Shown one piece after another: positions 1 to 6,860 of a stretch of DNA of 18,591 nucleotides. Under the pieces are notes generated by a model that did not search any database, was not told the DNA's origin, and worked only from the letters and a program-made list of their open reading frames with translations. Position 1 is the stretch's first letter. Every line of letters starts with the position of its first letter. Origin of the DNA: an uncultured Clostridia bacterium. GTDB taxonomy: Bacteria; Bacillota; Clostridia; Christensenellales; UBA1242. The DNA lies in contig CALWDV010000014.1 of assembly GCA_944376785.1 (NCBI GenBank), forward strand, positions 1-18,591. The letters run 5' to 3'. A program made the position numbers and the translations under genes.

Positions 1-168
1 TACTATTAACGAAAAAATAAAATCTAAAATAATTCCCATTAATATTGAAAAATACACATCACGAAAAGCATATTTAGAAAATAATGATGGAAAAACTAAA
101 AACTTTAAACTTATTGCACTTATAAACAAAATTAAGCCACATTGCATTCCACTAACTTTTCTTGTCAT
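1..168 (-). CDS. gerAB: GerAB-type spore germination permease subunit, N-terminal 56 codons (runs off the window)
   Basis: The ATG at 168-166 overlaps the TGA stop of the upstream gerAA-like gene as ATGA, and an AGGAGG ribosome binding site sits 5 bases before it inside the end of gerAA. The 56 visible codons stay open to the window edge. They start MTRKVSGMQCGLILF and continue with two hydrophobic stretches separated by a FPSLFSKYAFRDVYFS segment. The pattern of S-x-x-Q near the N-terminus, a first membrane helix, a conserved Pro and then an 'R-D-x-[YW]-[FL]-S' turn before helix 2 is that of the endospore germination permease (GerAB/YndE-like) family, which forms the membrane ligand-sensing subunit of germinant receptors. 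Position directly behind a GerAA-type gene agrees with the usual gerA-B(-C) operon. The gene is partial (3' end missing), so the ligand type cannot be judged. The start is secure; the family call rests on a short segment plus context. Confidence 0.72.
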   Translation of the reverse strand, partial: MTRKVSGMQCGLILFISAISLKFLVFPSLFSKYAFRDVYFSILMGIILDFIFSLIV

Positions 169-1607
169 TTTAACCTCCTATGATTTATTGTTGGAAAACT
201 TTTTGGTCGATATTTCATTTCAACCAACGGTTGTTTTAACAAACTATCCTTAATATCTTGTTTAATAAAAGGTGAAAATGGAGAAAGGTATGGTGTTTTA
301 AAATTATCAAAATCATTTAAATAAACAACAAAAAACACACTTAACAAAATAATACCATAAAAACCCAAAACACTTCCTGCAAGGGTAAACATAAATCTTA
401 ACAAACTTAGTTGTTGTGCTTGGTCAGGAATTGTGTATAATGTTATTCCACTTAATGCAACAATCATAACTGCTGGTGGTGAAATAAGACCTGCTTTTAC
501 TGCTGTGTCACCCAAAATTAATGCTCCAACAACTGAAAGTGCAATACCCAAATATTCTGGCATTCTTAAACTTGCTTCATATAATATTTCAAACAACACA
601 AGCACAAACAAAATTTCTGTTACTGGTGTTAATGGTAACCCCTGTGTTGAATTTGTTATGGTTATTAAAAATTTTAATGGAATGGCTTTATAATGATATA
701 TTTGCATTGCAATGTAAAGACCCGGAAGTAATATGGTTATAAGTGCACTTGCAACCCTTAAAACCCTAACAAAAGTTGCGTGTGCACTTGTGTTATAATA
801 ATCATCTGCTGCCTGAAAATCCTCTAACAAAATGTATGGCAAAGTTATTGCCAAAGGTGAGCCATCAACCAAAACTACAATTTTCCCTTCCAACATTTTT
901 GCACAAGCAATATCTGGTTTTTCAGTGTTCCCAATTTGTTTAAACATACTAAACTTTCTGGGTTTTAAAAATTCTGCAATGTAATAACTATCAATAATTC
1001 CATCAATATTAATGTTTTTTAACTTGTTAACAATTTGCTTAGCCAAAGTTTTATCGGCAACATTTTTTAGATACATAACACAAATTTGAGTTGTGGTTAT
1101 TTTGCCCACTGTTAGCATTTCGGTTTTTAACTTGTTAGTGGAAAATATTTTTCTTATAACTGCCAAATTTGTTTTTAAATTTTCGTTAAACCCTTCACGT
1201 GGGCCTTTTAAAACTGCACTTGTTGGTGGTTCTGTTATCGAACGTTCTTTGGGCGAATCTAATTCTAATAAATATCCATTTGTTGAGCCATCAAAAAATA
1301 ATGCAACCTTGCCTTTTGTTATTTGTGTAACAATTTCAGTTAAATCATTTTCATTTGTTATTTCAGGGAAATTAATAACCTTATTTAAAATAAAATTAAC
1401 TTTGTTGTTTTTAGGCAACGTTTTTAATTTTTGCATTGGTTTAATAACAAAATCGGTTAGTTGAATAATGTTTGTCATACCCTTTAAATAAAGCAATGCA
1501 ACTTGCATATTAGCAACATAAAATTGTTTAACAATAATATCTGTGCTATTGCCAAACTCTGTTTTAACATAATTAACATTTTTGCTTAACGATTTAAAAA
1601 TTGCCAT
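165..1607 (-). CDS. gerAA: GerA-family spore germination protein (GerAA/GerKA-type subunit)
   Basis: A 480-residue protein, about the normal length of the GerA family. It has a soluble N-terminal half and a membrane-embedded C-terminal half. Family hallmarks are visible in order: GPREGFNENLKTN near residue 134, the segment VDGSPLAITLP near residue 246 followed by EDFQAADDYY, then several hydrophobic helices including the PEYLGIALSVVGALILGDTA stretch. GerA proteins form the oligomeric channel subunit of germinant receptors in the inner membrane of the spore and open for ion release during germination. I chose the ATG at 1607-1605 (MAIFKSLSKN) rather than the in-frame TTG 15 bases upstream, because MAIFK gives a normal family start. 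The upstream site is poor (GTGGGT), so translation may be weak. The stop overlaps the next start (gerAB), indicating coupled translation. A strong terminator lies upstream, so the operon needs its own promoter. Which receptor (A, B, K type) this is cannot be told from the sequence. Confidence 0.92.
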   Translation of the reverse strand: MAIFKSLSKNVNYVKTEFGNSTDIIVKQFYVANMQVALLYLKGMTNIIQLTDFVIKPMQKLKTLPKNNKVNFILNKVINFPEITNENDLTEIVTQITKGKVALFFDGSTNGYLLELDSPKERSITEPPTSAVLKGPREGFNENLKTNLAVIRKIFSTNKLKTEMLTVGKITTTQICVMYLKNVADKTLAKQIVNKLKNINIDGIIDSYYIAEFLKPRKFSMFKQIGNTEKPDIACAKMLEGKIVVLVDGSPLAITLPYILLEDFQAADDYYNTSAHATFVRVLRVASALITILLPGLYIAMQIYHYKAIPLKFLITITNSTQGLPLTPVTEILFVLVLFEILYEASLRMPEYLGIALSVVGALILGDTAVKAGLISPPAVMIVALSGITLYTIPDQAQQLSLLRFMFTLAGSVLGFYGIILLSVFFVVYLNDFDNFKTPYLSPFSPFIKQDIKDSLLKQPLVEMKYRPKSFPTINHRRLK

Positions 1608-1632
1608 AAAAAATACCCACAAAACTTTTTAA

Positions 1633-1661
1633 TATTTTGTGGTAAATTAAAATTTTTATGC
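1633..1661 (-). promoter_or_regulatory. Candidate forespore (sigma-G/F-like) promoter for the gerA operon
   Basis: On the minus strand GCATA (1661-1657) matches the sigma-G -35 consensus GHATR. After a 17-base spacer, CAAAATA (1639-1633) matches the -10 consensus CATNNTA at all but one position. It lies between the terminator of the upstream gene and the gerAA start, where a forespore promoter would be expected because gerA operons are classically sigma-G regulated. In DNA this AT-rich, partial matches arise by chance, so this is a candidate only. Confidence 0.33.
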
Positions 1662-1670
1662 AATTTTCAA

Positions 1671-1706
1671 AACAAAAAACACCTTGTTTTAAAGGTGTTT
1701 TTTGTT
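1671..1706 (-). terminator. Intrinsic terminator after the transglutaminase lipoprotein gene
   Basis: A perfect 15-bp inverted repeat (1671-1685 with 1692-1706) with a 6-base loop. On the minus strand the core is ACACCTT...AAGGTGT, flanked by an A tract before and TTTTTTG after it. The stop codon (1707-1705) overlaps the first arm. The A/T flanks are symmetrical, so it could act on both strands. It isolates the surface-protein cluster from the gerA operon. Confidence 0.85.
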
Positions 1707-3771
1707 ACGCTGCAACTTCATTTGTAAAAATATCTGGCAAATTAATTAATGTTAAAGAATAAATTGAACCCATTTCATTTTGTCCAACTGCTTTATATGT
1801 GCAACCAACAAACAAAATGTTTGCATTTGGAATGCCACAGGCAGTTTTAACTCTTTTACTTGCTGCACTGCTTTGTGAATTATGAAGTGTTGGGTTTAAT
1901 GTTGGATTTGCAAAATAATCAGATGAGAAAGCAACTTCAACACTAAATTGTTTGTTTTCTAACATATAGTTAACTAAATTTTCAAACTCTTCATCTGATG
2001 AAATAATATAGTTGTTAACACCATCATAAGTTGCATTTGAATAGTAATAATAATCGTTAACAGCAGGAAAACTGTTGCTATATTCTGCGTTTGCAGGATA
2101 ATGTGTGTTTGAAATAAATGAGTCGGAAACTAAAAAATATTTGTAACTTAAAAATTCTTTTGAATTAAAGTTAGCTGCTTCACCACCTGTTGTGAAATCG
2201 CCATCGTTGGTTTGTGTTACAGTCCAGGTAATGTCAACAACATACCAATTTCCATAAACTTTAACTTTGTTCCAAGCGTGAAGTCCACCACTAACTGTTC
2301 CTGTTATTCTAACTGCATCAATCCCTTCCATATTGCAAAGCAACGAAAACGATTTTGAAAACCCGTCACAAACAGCAATTCCATCTTCAAAAACGCCTTC
2401 CAAGAAGAAACTACCATAGGTTATAAACACTGGTTCACTGTCATCAGGCATTGAAACTAATTCATCGTCGTACACTGTGTTATAACAAATATAATCAAAA
2501 ATACTTAAAACTTTTTCATATTCTGTCATTTCATCTGAAATAATTTCTCGTAAAACGTCTTTTGCTTGGTTATAAAGTATATATGCATCACTATTTTCAC
2601 TTTTAAAAATTGGTGTTGCACCACTTTCAACAGTGTGATAAAGTTGTTCACTTGTTTCAACATATTCCAAAATTAACTGTTTGTCACTTGCAAAATCGTT
2701 ATAACTTGCATCACGTTTTTCATAATTAACTTTTTCATAATATGGAGTGTCTAGTTCGTTTTGAGTTCTAACTGCATTTGTGGTGTTTTCTGGTGTTTTA
2801 CTACCAACATATGAAAATGTAATTTCAACTTCACGTGGTTTTGAATCAAGAACATTTAAACTTGTGTCGTAATAACAAGATTCTGTAAAACTAGCACATG
2901 CAGTTTGAACTGCACTTGTTAAATGTTTATAATTTTGTGTTGTTCCAGCGTTTAATATTAATTCATTTAAATAATCTTGTGATAAACAAACATCAACGCT
3001 ATCTAATTTGTAAATAAAAGCATAGTAAACAATATGATTTAATTCTTCTTGGTTAGTAATGTAATAATCGTTTAGTTCGCCATGAAAATAGTAAATATTT
3101 TTGTTATATGTTGGTTCTAAATTGTTTGAATTATAATATTTTGGTAGTGATAAAGCAATTTCGTTATCATCGTTTTTAATTCCAACCCTAAACATTATAA
3201 TTTCATCTGCACTTACATATTCTTCAAAATTAAAAGCATTTTGAGTTGTTTCAAAAATGTTTTCACCTAAACTATTTGAATACATTAAAACATAATAATT
3301 ACTAGCACCATCAACTTTGTTCCAAGTTAAAATGTTACTATTAACACTTAAATTGCTTATAAGATTTAAATTAGAATTGCTAATTTCCATTCCGGAAACT
3401 ATGTTGTGTTCTTCATCGCTACTTAAATAAGTTACAACATTACTTTTGTCACTGTTATTATAACCTTCGCCTGTTGCAACAACATAAAAATTATAAACAG
3501 TGGTTTCATCATTAATTAAATTTTCAAAACTATATGTGTTTGTTCCTGCAACACTAACAAGCGTGTTAGATAATTCATTGTTGCAATAAACCTCGAACTT
3601 TTCTGCATGAGAAACATATTGCCAACTTAATGTTTTTTCTGTTTTATTTAAAACTATTGTTGGAGCTTTTAAATCTGGTTTAAACCAATTTCCAAAATCA
3701 CAACCAGACAATGCAAAAGAAGTAAAAATTATTAAAATTAGCGAACAAAGTGTTAAAATTTTCTTCTTCAT
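1705..3771 (-). CDS. Lipoprotein with FN3-like modules and a transglutaminase-like core
   Basis: 688 residues. The start is the ATG at 3771-3769, with AAAGGAG 5 bases upstream; an in-frame ATG at 3786 would place that site inside the gene. It begins with a lipoprotein signal, MKKKILTLCSLILIIFTS, and the lipobox L-S-G-C (Cys24), so it should be lipid-anchored outside the membrane. Two FN3-like modules follow (about 36-120 and 140-215; for example ILTWNKVDGASNYYVLMY), resembling those of the giant protein encoded upstream. The transglutaminase-like core spans about 400-530 with the expected triad: Cys468 in AVCDGFSK, His498 in GGLHAWN, Asp513 in VVDITW. Bacterial proteins of this superfamily may cross-link or cleave proteins; the sequence does not decide which. 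A domain at about 222-325 is repeated at about 571-688, on both sides of the core. It is 87 bases downstream of the 3859-5127 gene with no terminator between, so probably co-transcribed with it. Confident as a transglutaminase-fold lipoprotein; substrate unknown. Confidence 0.85.
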   Translation of the reverse strand: MKKKILTLCSLILIIFTSFALSGCDFGNWFKPDLKAPTIVLNKTEKTLSWQYVSHAEKFEVYCNNELSNTLVSVAGTNTYSFENLINDETTVYNFYVVATGEGYNNSDKSNVVTYLSSDEEHNIVSGMEISNSNLNLISNLSVNSNILTWNKVDGASNYYVLMYSNSLGENIFETTQNAFNFEEYVSADEIIMFRVGIKNDDNEIALSLPKYYNSNNLEPTYNKNIYYFHGELNDYYITNQEELNHIVYYAFIYKLDSVDVCLSQDYLNELILNAGTTQNYKHLTSAVQTACASFTESCYYDTSLNVLDSKPREVEITFSYVGSKTPENTTNAVRTQNELDTPYYEKVNYEKRDASYNDFASDKQLILEYVETSEQLYHTVESGATPIFKSENSDAYILYNQAKDVLREIISDEMTEYEKVLSIFDYICYNTVYDDELVSMPDDSEPVFITYGSFFLEGVFEDGIAVCDGFSKSFSLLCNMEGIDAVRITGTVSGGLHAWNKVKVYGNWYVVDITWTVTQTNDGDFTTGGEAANFNSKEFLSYKYFLVSDSFISNTHYPANAEYSNSFPAVNDYYYYSNATYDGVNNYIISSDEEFENLVNYMLENKQFSVEVAFSSDYFANPTLNPTLHNSQSSAASKRVKTACGIPNANILFVGCTYKAVGQNEMGSIYSLTLINLPDIFTNEVAA

Positions 3772-3858
3772 TTTTTCTCCTTTCATAGATTTTAAACATT
3801 TTAAAAATTATTTTTATTTAATATTTTTTTCCAAAAATTAAAATTTATTGCAAATTTT

Positions 3859-5127
3859 CTACTCTTTTCTGTTAATTCTTCTGCTTAAATCTGCCATTTT
3901 AACTTTATCTTTTTTCTTTCTTGTAGAAATAAACACAATTGAAATTGTTAAAACAACTGCAAGTGAAATAAACAACACAATCCACCAAACATTAACATCG
4001 TTATTTGGTCCTGGTGTTGCCTCACCAGAATTTGGAAAGTTGTTTTCGTCGGTCATATAAAGCACCCAATGTTGTGGAGCATTGTTCCAAATTTCACGGT
4101 TTTTTAATATGTTTGGAATTGCTTCTAACGCTTCAATGCTAACTTGCAAAACAGCATCGTTGCCACCAACTAACTCTGTTATGTGTTCTTCACTAAACCT
4201 TAGCCAATCAATAACTGTAACTTGTTGGTTTGGTTCTAATATAAGTCGGCAATAATAATAGCCATCATCTTCTTTAACAATGGGTGTTGGGTTTGCTTCT
4301 GAAATTAAATAACCATCTTCAATTTCCTTATTATATCTTTCCCAATTTTCAGCATTAGGTTCAACATATATAAAATCATCATAGGAAACACCATCAATAA
4401 TTAATGTTATTTTAAATCTAACATAAATTGGTGTCCAATCTTCACCATCTGTGTCACCAGTTATGGCATTACTATTTCTTGCAATAATGTTAAGTTTAAA
4501 TGTGTCACCCGGACTAACATTTTTAGGAATTAAATCACCACTAACATCCGTTTCGTAAAATATATCTTTATTAGTCATACTAACACTAACACGAATATAA
4601 TCTTCATCATATGCTGTAATTTTTTGCAAATATAAATAAATTCCCAGTGTTAAAACCGTAACAAGCAACAAAAATAAAAGAACAATTAAAACAACATTTA
4701 ATGTTTCACGTCTTCTAACTGCCAAATCTTTTGTTCTTTGGCGGTTATATCTATAAACATTTTCCATTAATTGTTCATTTTTTCTGGCAATTCTTTCTGA
4801 ACGACTAAGTGGTTTTCCGTCTTCTGTTAGTATGTTTTCATTTGAATTACTATCTGCCTGGGTGTTTGCAACATTTTTATTTTTTGCAATCCAGTTTTCA
4901 TCATCAGCCATCAATTCTTTTTTAATGCGTTCAATTTTTTGCTTATCAATTTTGTTTCCTGATTTTTTTTGGCTTGATTTTGCACTTAAATCTTCATTTG
5001 TTTCTTCAAATTTAATTTCATTGTTATTTGTTTTGTTTTTATCATCGTTATTTTGTGCAGAAGAAGTTTGTGCTGTTTTATCAGCACTATTTTTAACTTT
5101 CTTTTCTTTTTTTTCTTCTTCTGACAT
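3859..5127 (-). CDS. Doubly membrane-anchored TasA-like domain protein with a sorting-signal-like C-terminus
   Basis: 422 residues; RBS AAGGAAG (5140-5134) before the ATG. Order of parts: a hydrophilic Lys/Glu/Asn-rich cytoplasmic region (1-142), a membrane helix (about 143-167), an extracytoplasmic beta-rich domain (about 175-360), FPNSG (364-368), a Pro/Gly/Asn linker, a second helix (about 379-400) and a 20-residue tail opening RKKKDK. The external domain has the marks shared with the four genes upstream of it: SPGDTF, PIYVRFKITL, DGYYYCRLILEP, a QVSIEALEAI strand and the IWNNAPQHW motif. Unlike four of the paralogues it has no T-F-A-W cleavage motif, so SipW is unlikely to release it. FPNSG plus helix plus basic tail resembles a variant LPXTG sorting signal, though the tail is long for one. 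It follows the 5145-5909 gene by 17 bases, so the two form an operon. A membrane base or anchor for a fibre is my inference. I do not recognise an exact family for the whole protein. Confidence 0.8.
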   Translation of the reverse strand: MSEEEKKEKKVKNSADKTAQTSSAQNNDDKNKTNNNEIKFEETNEDLSAKSSQKKSGNKIDKQKIERIKKELMADDENWIAKNKNVANTQADSNSNENILTEDGKPLSRSERIARKNEQLMENVYRYNRQRTKDLAVRRRETLNVVLIVLLFLLLVTVLTLGIYLYLQKITAYDEDYIRVSVSMTNKDIFYETDVSGDLIPKNVSPGDTFKLNIIARNSNAITGDTDGEDWTPIYVRFKITLIIDGVSYDDFIYVEPNAENWERYNKEIEDGYLISEANPTPIVKEDDGYYYCRLILEPNQQVTVIDWLRFSEEHITELVGGNDAVLQVSIEALEAIPNILKNREIWNNAPQHWVLYMTDENNFPNSGEATPGPNNDVNVWWIVLFISLAVVLTISIVFISTRKKKDKVKMADLSRRINRKE

Positions 5128-5144
5128 AAAAAACTTCCTTTGAA

Positions 5145-5909
5145 TTAAATATTACTATCACTACCAGCAAATGCTTCTTTAAACACGTTTTCAACGTTTC
5201 TAATTGTTGTTACTAAATAGGTTCCGGTTGGGTCATCATCATCGGCAGGAATTAATGCTTGAACAGCTTGAACTGAGAACCAAAATGTTACTTTTGCACT
5301 TGAAAACTTATTATCAACTGTTGAAGGCATAATTAAATATTGATTTTTTGTGTATGGATTTAAAAAATCAATTATTGGGCCAAGTTCACAATTAATTTGT
5401 TCAACTGTTGAATTTTTGTAATCTTGCAAATCATTGTTTCCGTTTGTGTAATACCACCAACCAGTGTCAGGGTCGTAACACCAAGAATATGATTCACCAT
5501 CAAAAATTGCTTTATTATAAATTTGTTCGTTTAAGTTAGTTGCAAGTTCGGTAATTTCTGCTTGACTTGCAGAGCCACCCTCAACTGAAACATTTAATTT
5601 AACTCTTAAAAGTGCTGGTGTTCTGCTTGCTTGAAACTTAACAGATGCATAAGTGTTAATTCTCATTCCCGGCAACAAATGATCATTGTTTATTACAAAC
5701 GGAAGTTCTGCTCCGTCTGGCAAAATTGTTCCATCATCTTTTTCCACAATATTAACAACAACTGGGTCGCCAAGATTAATTGTGGTTGTGCTTCTATCTG
5801 TGCTTGCAAACCATGCAAAAGTTGCACCTGCAACTAAAGAAATTGCAAGTAGCACACTTAGAACTATTATTAAGCTTGTGTATTTGTTAATTTCCTTAGA
5901 TACCTTCAT
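5145..5909 (-). CDS. SipW-dependent TasA/camelysin-like secreted subunit
   Basis: 254 residues; RBS AGGAGAG before the ATG. Residues 10-34 form a hydrophobic signal ending VAGATFAWFAS, the pattern of SipW-processed signal peptides (TasA ends GGGTWAAFND). A stretch TTINLGDPVVV follows, where TasA-type proteins have the strand involved in assembly. The mature part has LLPGMRIN, PALLRVKLNV, a SWCYDPDTGWWYY segment and a C-terminal VTFWFSVQAVQAL strand, all shared in pattern with the paralogues here. TasA-family proteins are structural subunits of biofilm or surface fibres. It differs from the neighbours by a C-terminus (KEAFAGSDSNI) without the W-x-x-AP-x-x-W motif. It has its own upstream promoter candidate and is followed after 17 bases by the doubly anchored paralogue. 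High confidence for SipW-type secretion; moderate for fibre formation. Confidence 0.82.
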   Translation of the reverse strand: MKVSKEINKYTSLIIVLSVLLAISLVAGATFAWFASTDRSTTTINLGDPVVVNIVEKDDGTILPDGAELPFVINNDHLLPGMRINTYASVKFQASRTPALLRVKLNVSVEGGSASQAEITELATNLNEQIYNKAIFDGESYSWCYDPDTGWWYYTNGNNDLQDYKNSTVEQINCELGPIIDFLNPYTKNQYLIMPSTVDNKFSSAKVTFWFSVQAVQALIPADDDDPTGTYLVTTIRNVENVFKEAFAGSDSNI

Positions 5910-5947
5910 TTCTCTCCTAATAAAGATTAGTGGGCATAGTTACACAT

Positions 5948-5963
5948 CTTACTTACTTACTTA
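5948..5963. repeat. Tetranucleotide repeat (CTTA)x4 near a predicted transcription start
   Basis: Four perfect copies of CTTA on the plus strand (TAAG on the coding strand) lie just downstream of the -10 element at 5971-5966, at the predicted transcription start and early leader of the 5145-5909 gene. It is outside the coding region, so copy-number change could alter the leader but not the reading frame. Confidence 0.9.
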
Positions 5964-5965
5964 AT

Positions 5966-5994
5966 AGTATATTAAATTTTTCAATTTTAGTAAA
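5966..5994 (-). promoter_or_regulatory. Sigma-A-type promoter candidate for the 5909-3859 gene pair
   Basis: On the minus strand TTTACT (5994-5989; 4 of 6 to TTGACA), a 17-base spacer, then TATACT (5971-5966; 5 of 6 to TATAAT). The start of transcription would fall near 5959, about 50 bases before the ATG at 5909. It lies in the largest intergenic gap of the cluster (178 bases). Confidence 0.5.
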
Positions 5995-6087
5995 ATAAAA
6001 TTCCCTAAATAGAATATATTTAATATATATTTAAATTAAAATAATTTTAAATATAATAACAATTAAAAATAAGCTTTTATTTGTTTT

Positions 6088-6762
6088 CTAAACTGCCAAA
6101 ACACCACCACTGCCATAGTTAATTAACCATTCGCTTGGTGCATTTTCCCAAATTTTATTTGCATAACCACTATCATATGAAAGTGTTTCAGCATAAACAA
6201 CAATTATATGTGAATTACTTATTTTATTGTTAACAGAAAACGAGTTTGGTAAAATAAATCCATTAATTAAGAGGTTTTCAGTTTGATTGTTAACAACGTT
6301 GTTTAAATAATAGTAGTTGTCATCACCTAAAACATATTCATTTGAATTTTTTAATTCAACATTATATTCTTTACCATCACTATTAATTAAAATTGCTTTA
6401 ATTCTAACAACCACAGAATTTTCTAATTCACCACTTTTTAGTTTTATTTGTTGTGGATATTCAACTCCACCAATGGTGTTATTTAATAATGAAATTCCAA
6501 CACATTGTGTTTGATTTTCTTTTAAATTAATACCACAATCACTTAAAAGTGATTGCACTTGGCTTTTAGTTAAATCATTTATAACCATAGCCCCATAAAT
6601 GTTAAATCCAACACTTATTGCAAATAATAAAGAAAATAAAATCACTCCAACAACTATCCACGTTTTCGCTTTTTTACTTAATAAAGTTTGATTATTATTA
6701 TCATTTTTAATTAATTCTTTTTCCTTTTTATTTTTTAATGATGTTTTGTTATTAATTTTCAT
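6088..6762 (-). CDS. Membrane-anchored TasA-like paralogue without a SipW cleavage motif
   Basis: 224 residues; AAGGAG lies 8 bases before the ATG, inside a possible hairpin. It has a basic, Asn/Lys-rich N-terminus (1-34), one membrane helix (about 35-57, TWIVVGVILFSLLFAISVGF) and an external domain. The region after the helix reads NIYGAMVINDL, so the T-F-A-W motif of the cleaved paralogues is absent and the protein probably keeps its N-terminal anchor. It shares with them a VVVRIKAIL strand, the aromatic stretch GDDNYYYLNN, a HIIVVYAETL strand and the C-terminal IWENAPSEW motif. Two cysteines (SDCGIN and TQCVGI) lie 11 residues apart and could pair. It sits between two SipW-type substrates; a terminator separates it from the gene before it, and I found no clear promoter of its own. 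I infer a minor or basal subunit of the same surface structure. The family assignment rests on pattern similarity, not a database match. Confidence 0.72.
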   Translation of the reverse strand: MKINNKTSLKNKKEKELIKNDNNNQTLLSKKAKTWIVVGVILFSLLFAISVGFNIYGAMVINDLTKSQVQSLLSDCGINLKENQTQCVGISLLNNTIGGVEYPQQIKLKSGELENSVVVRIKAILINSDGKEYNVELKNSNEYVLGDDNYYYLNNVVNNQTENLLINGFILPNSFSVNNKISNSHIIVVYAETLSYDSGYANKIWENAPSEWLINYGSGGVLAV

Positions 6763-6763
6763 A

Positions 6764-6792
6764 TGCTAAACTCCTTAATTAAAGTTTTAGCA
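6764..6792 (-). promoter_or_regulatory. Leader hairpin covering the ribosome binding site of the 6762-6088 gene
   Basis: In the minus-strand RNA, UGCUAAA (6792-6786) is complementary to UUUAGCA (6770-6764). Inside this, CUUU can pair with GGAG of the AAGGAG ribosome binding site through one C-G, one U-A and two U-G pairs after a one-base bulge. The hairpin would hide the site from ribosomes. Whether it folds in the cell is not known. Confidence 0.4.
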
Positions 6793-6828
6793 TTTTCCTT
6801 TCATTTATTCAGCTACTAGAAACAACAA

Positions 6829-6860
6829 AAAAAAGAAAGATAGTTTTATCTTTCTTTTTT
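6829..6860 (-). terminator. Intrinsic terminator after the 7575-6859 gene
   Basis: A perfect 14-bp inverted repeat (6829-6842 with 6847-6860) with a 4-base loop. On the minus strand, GAAAGATA...TATCTTTC is flanked by six A before and at least six T after. The stop codon 6861-6859 overlaps the first arm. The stem is AT-rich, but the long T run is typical of a factor-independent terminator. Confidence 0.8.

Noticed and set aside
1093..1464. Plus-strand open frames opposite gerAA, and similar ones elsewhere (433-742, 4832-5143, 5631-5964)
   Set aside because: All are opposite well-supported genes, have low-complexity hydrophobic translations and lack ribosome binding sites.
1617..1642. Perfect 8-bp inverted repeat CCACAAAA/TTTTGTGG just before gerAA
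   Set aside because: It overlaps the candidate sigma-G -10 element, so one arm would not be transcribed from that promoter; short AT-rich repeats are expected by chance here.
1705..3771. Possibility that the transglutaminase-like protein is a spore coat cross-linker, given the gerA operon next to it
   Set aside because: It has a lipoprotein signal and FN3-like modules shared with the surface cluster, and a strong terminator parts it from gerA.
3784..3786. Upstream ATG for the lipoprotein gene
   Set aside because: The AAAGGAG site lies after it and is well spaced for the ATG at 3771, which also gives a normal lipoprotein signal.
6764..6807. Very short leader peptides before the 6762-6088 gene (ATG followed by stop within five codons)
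   Set aside because: Too short and lacking any amino-acid pattern that would suggest attenuation.
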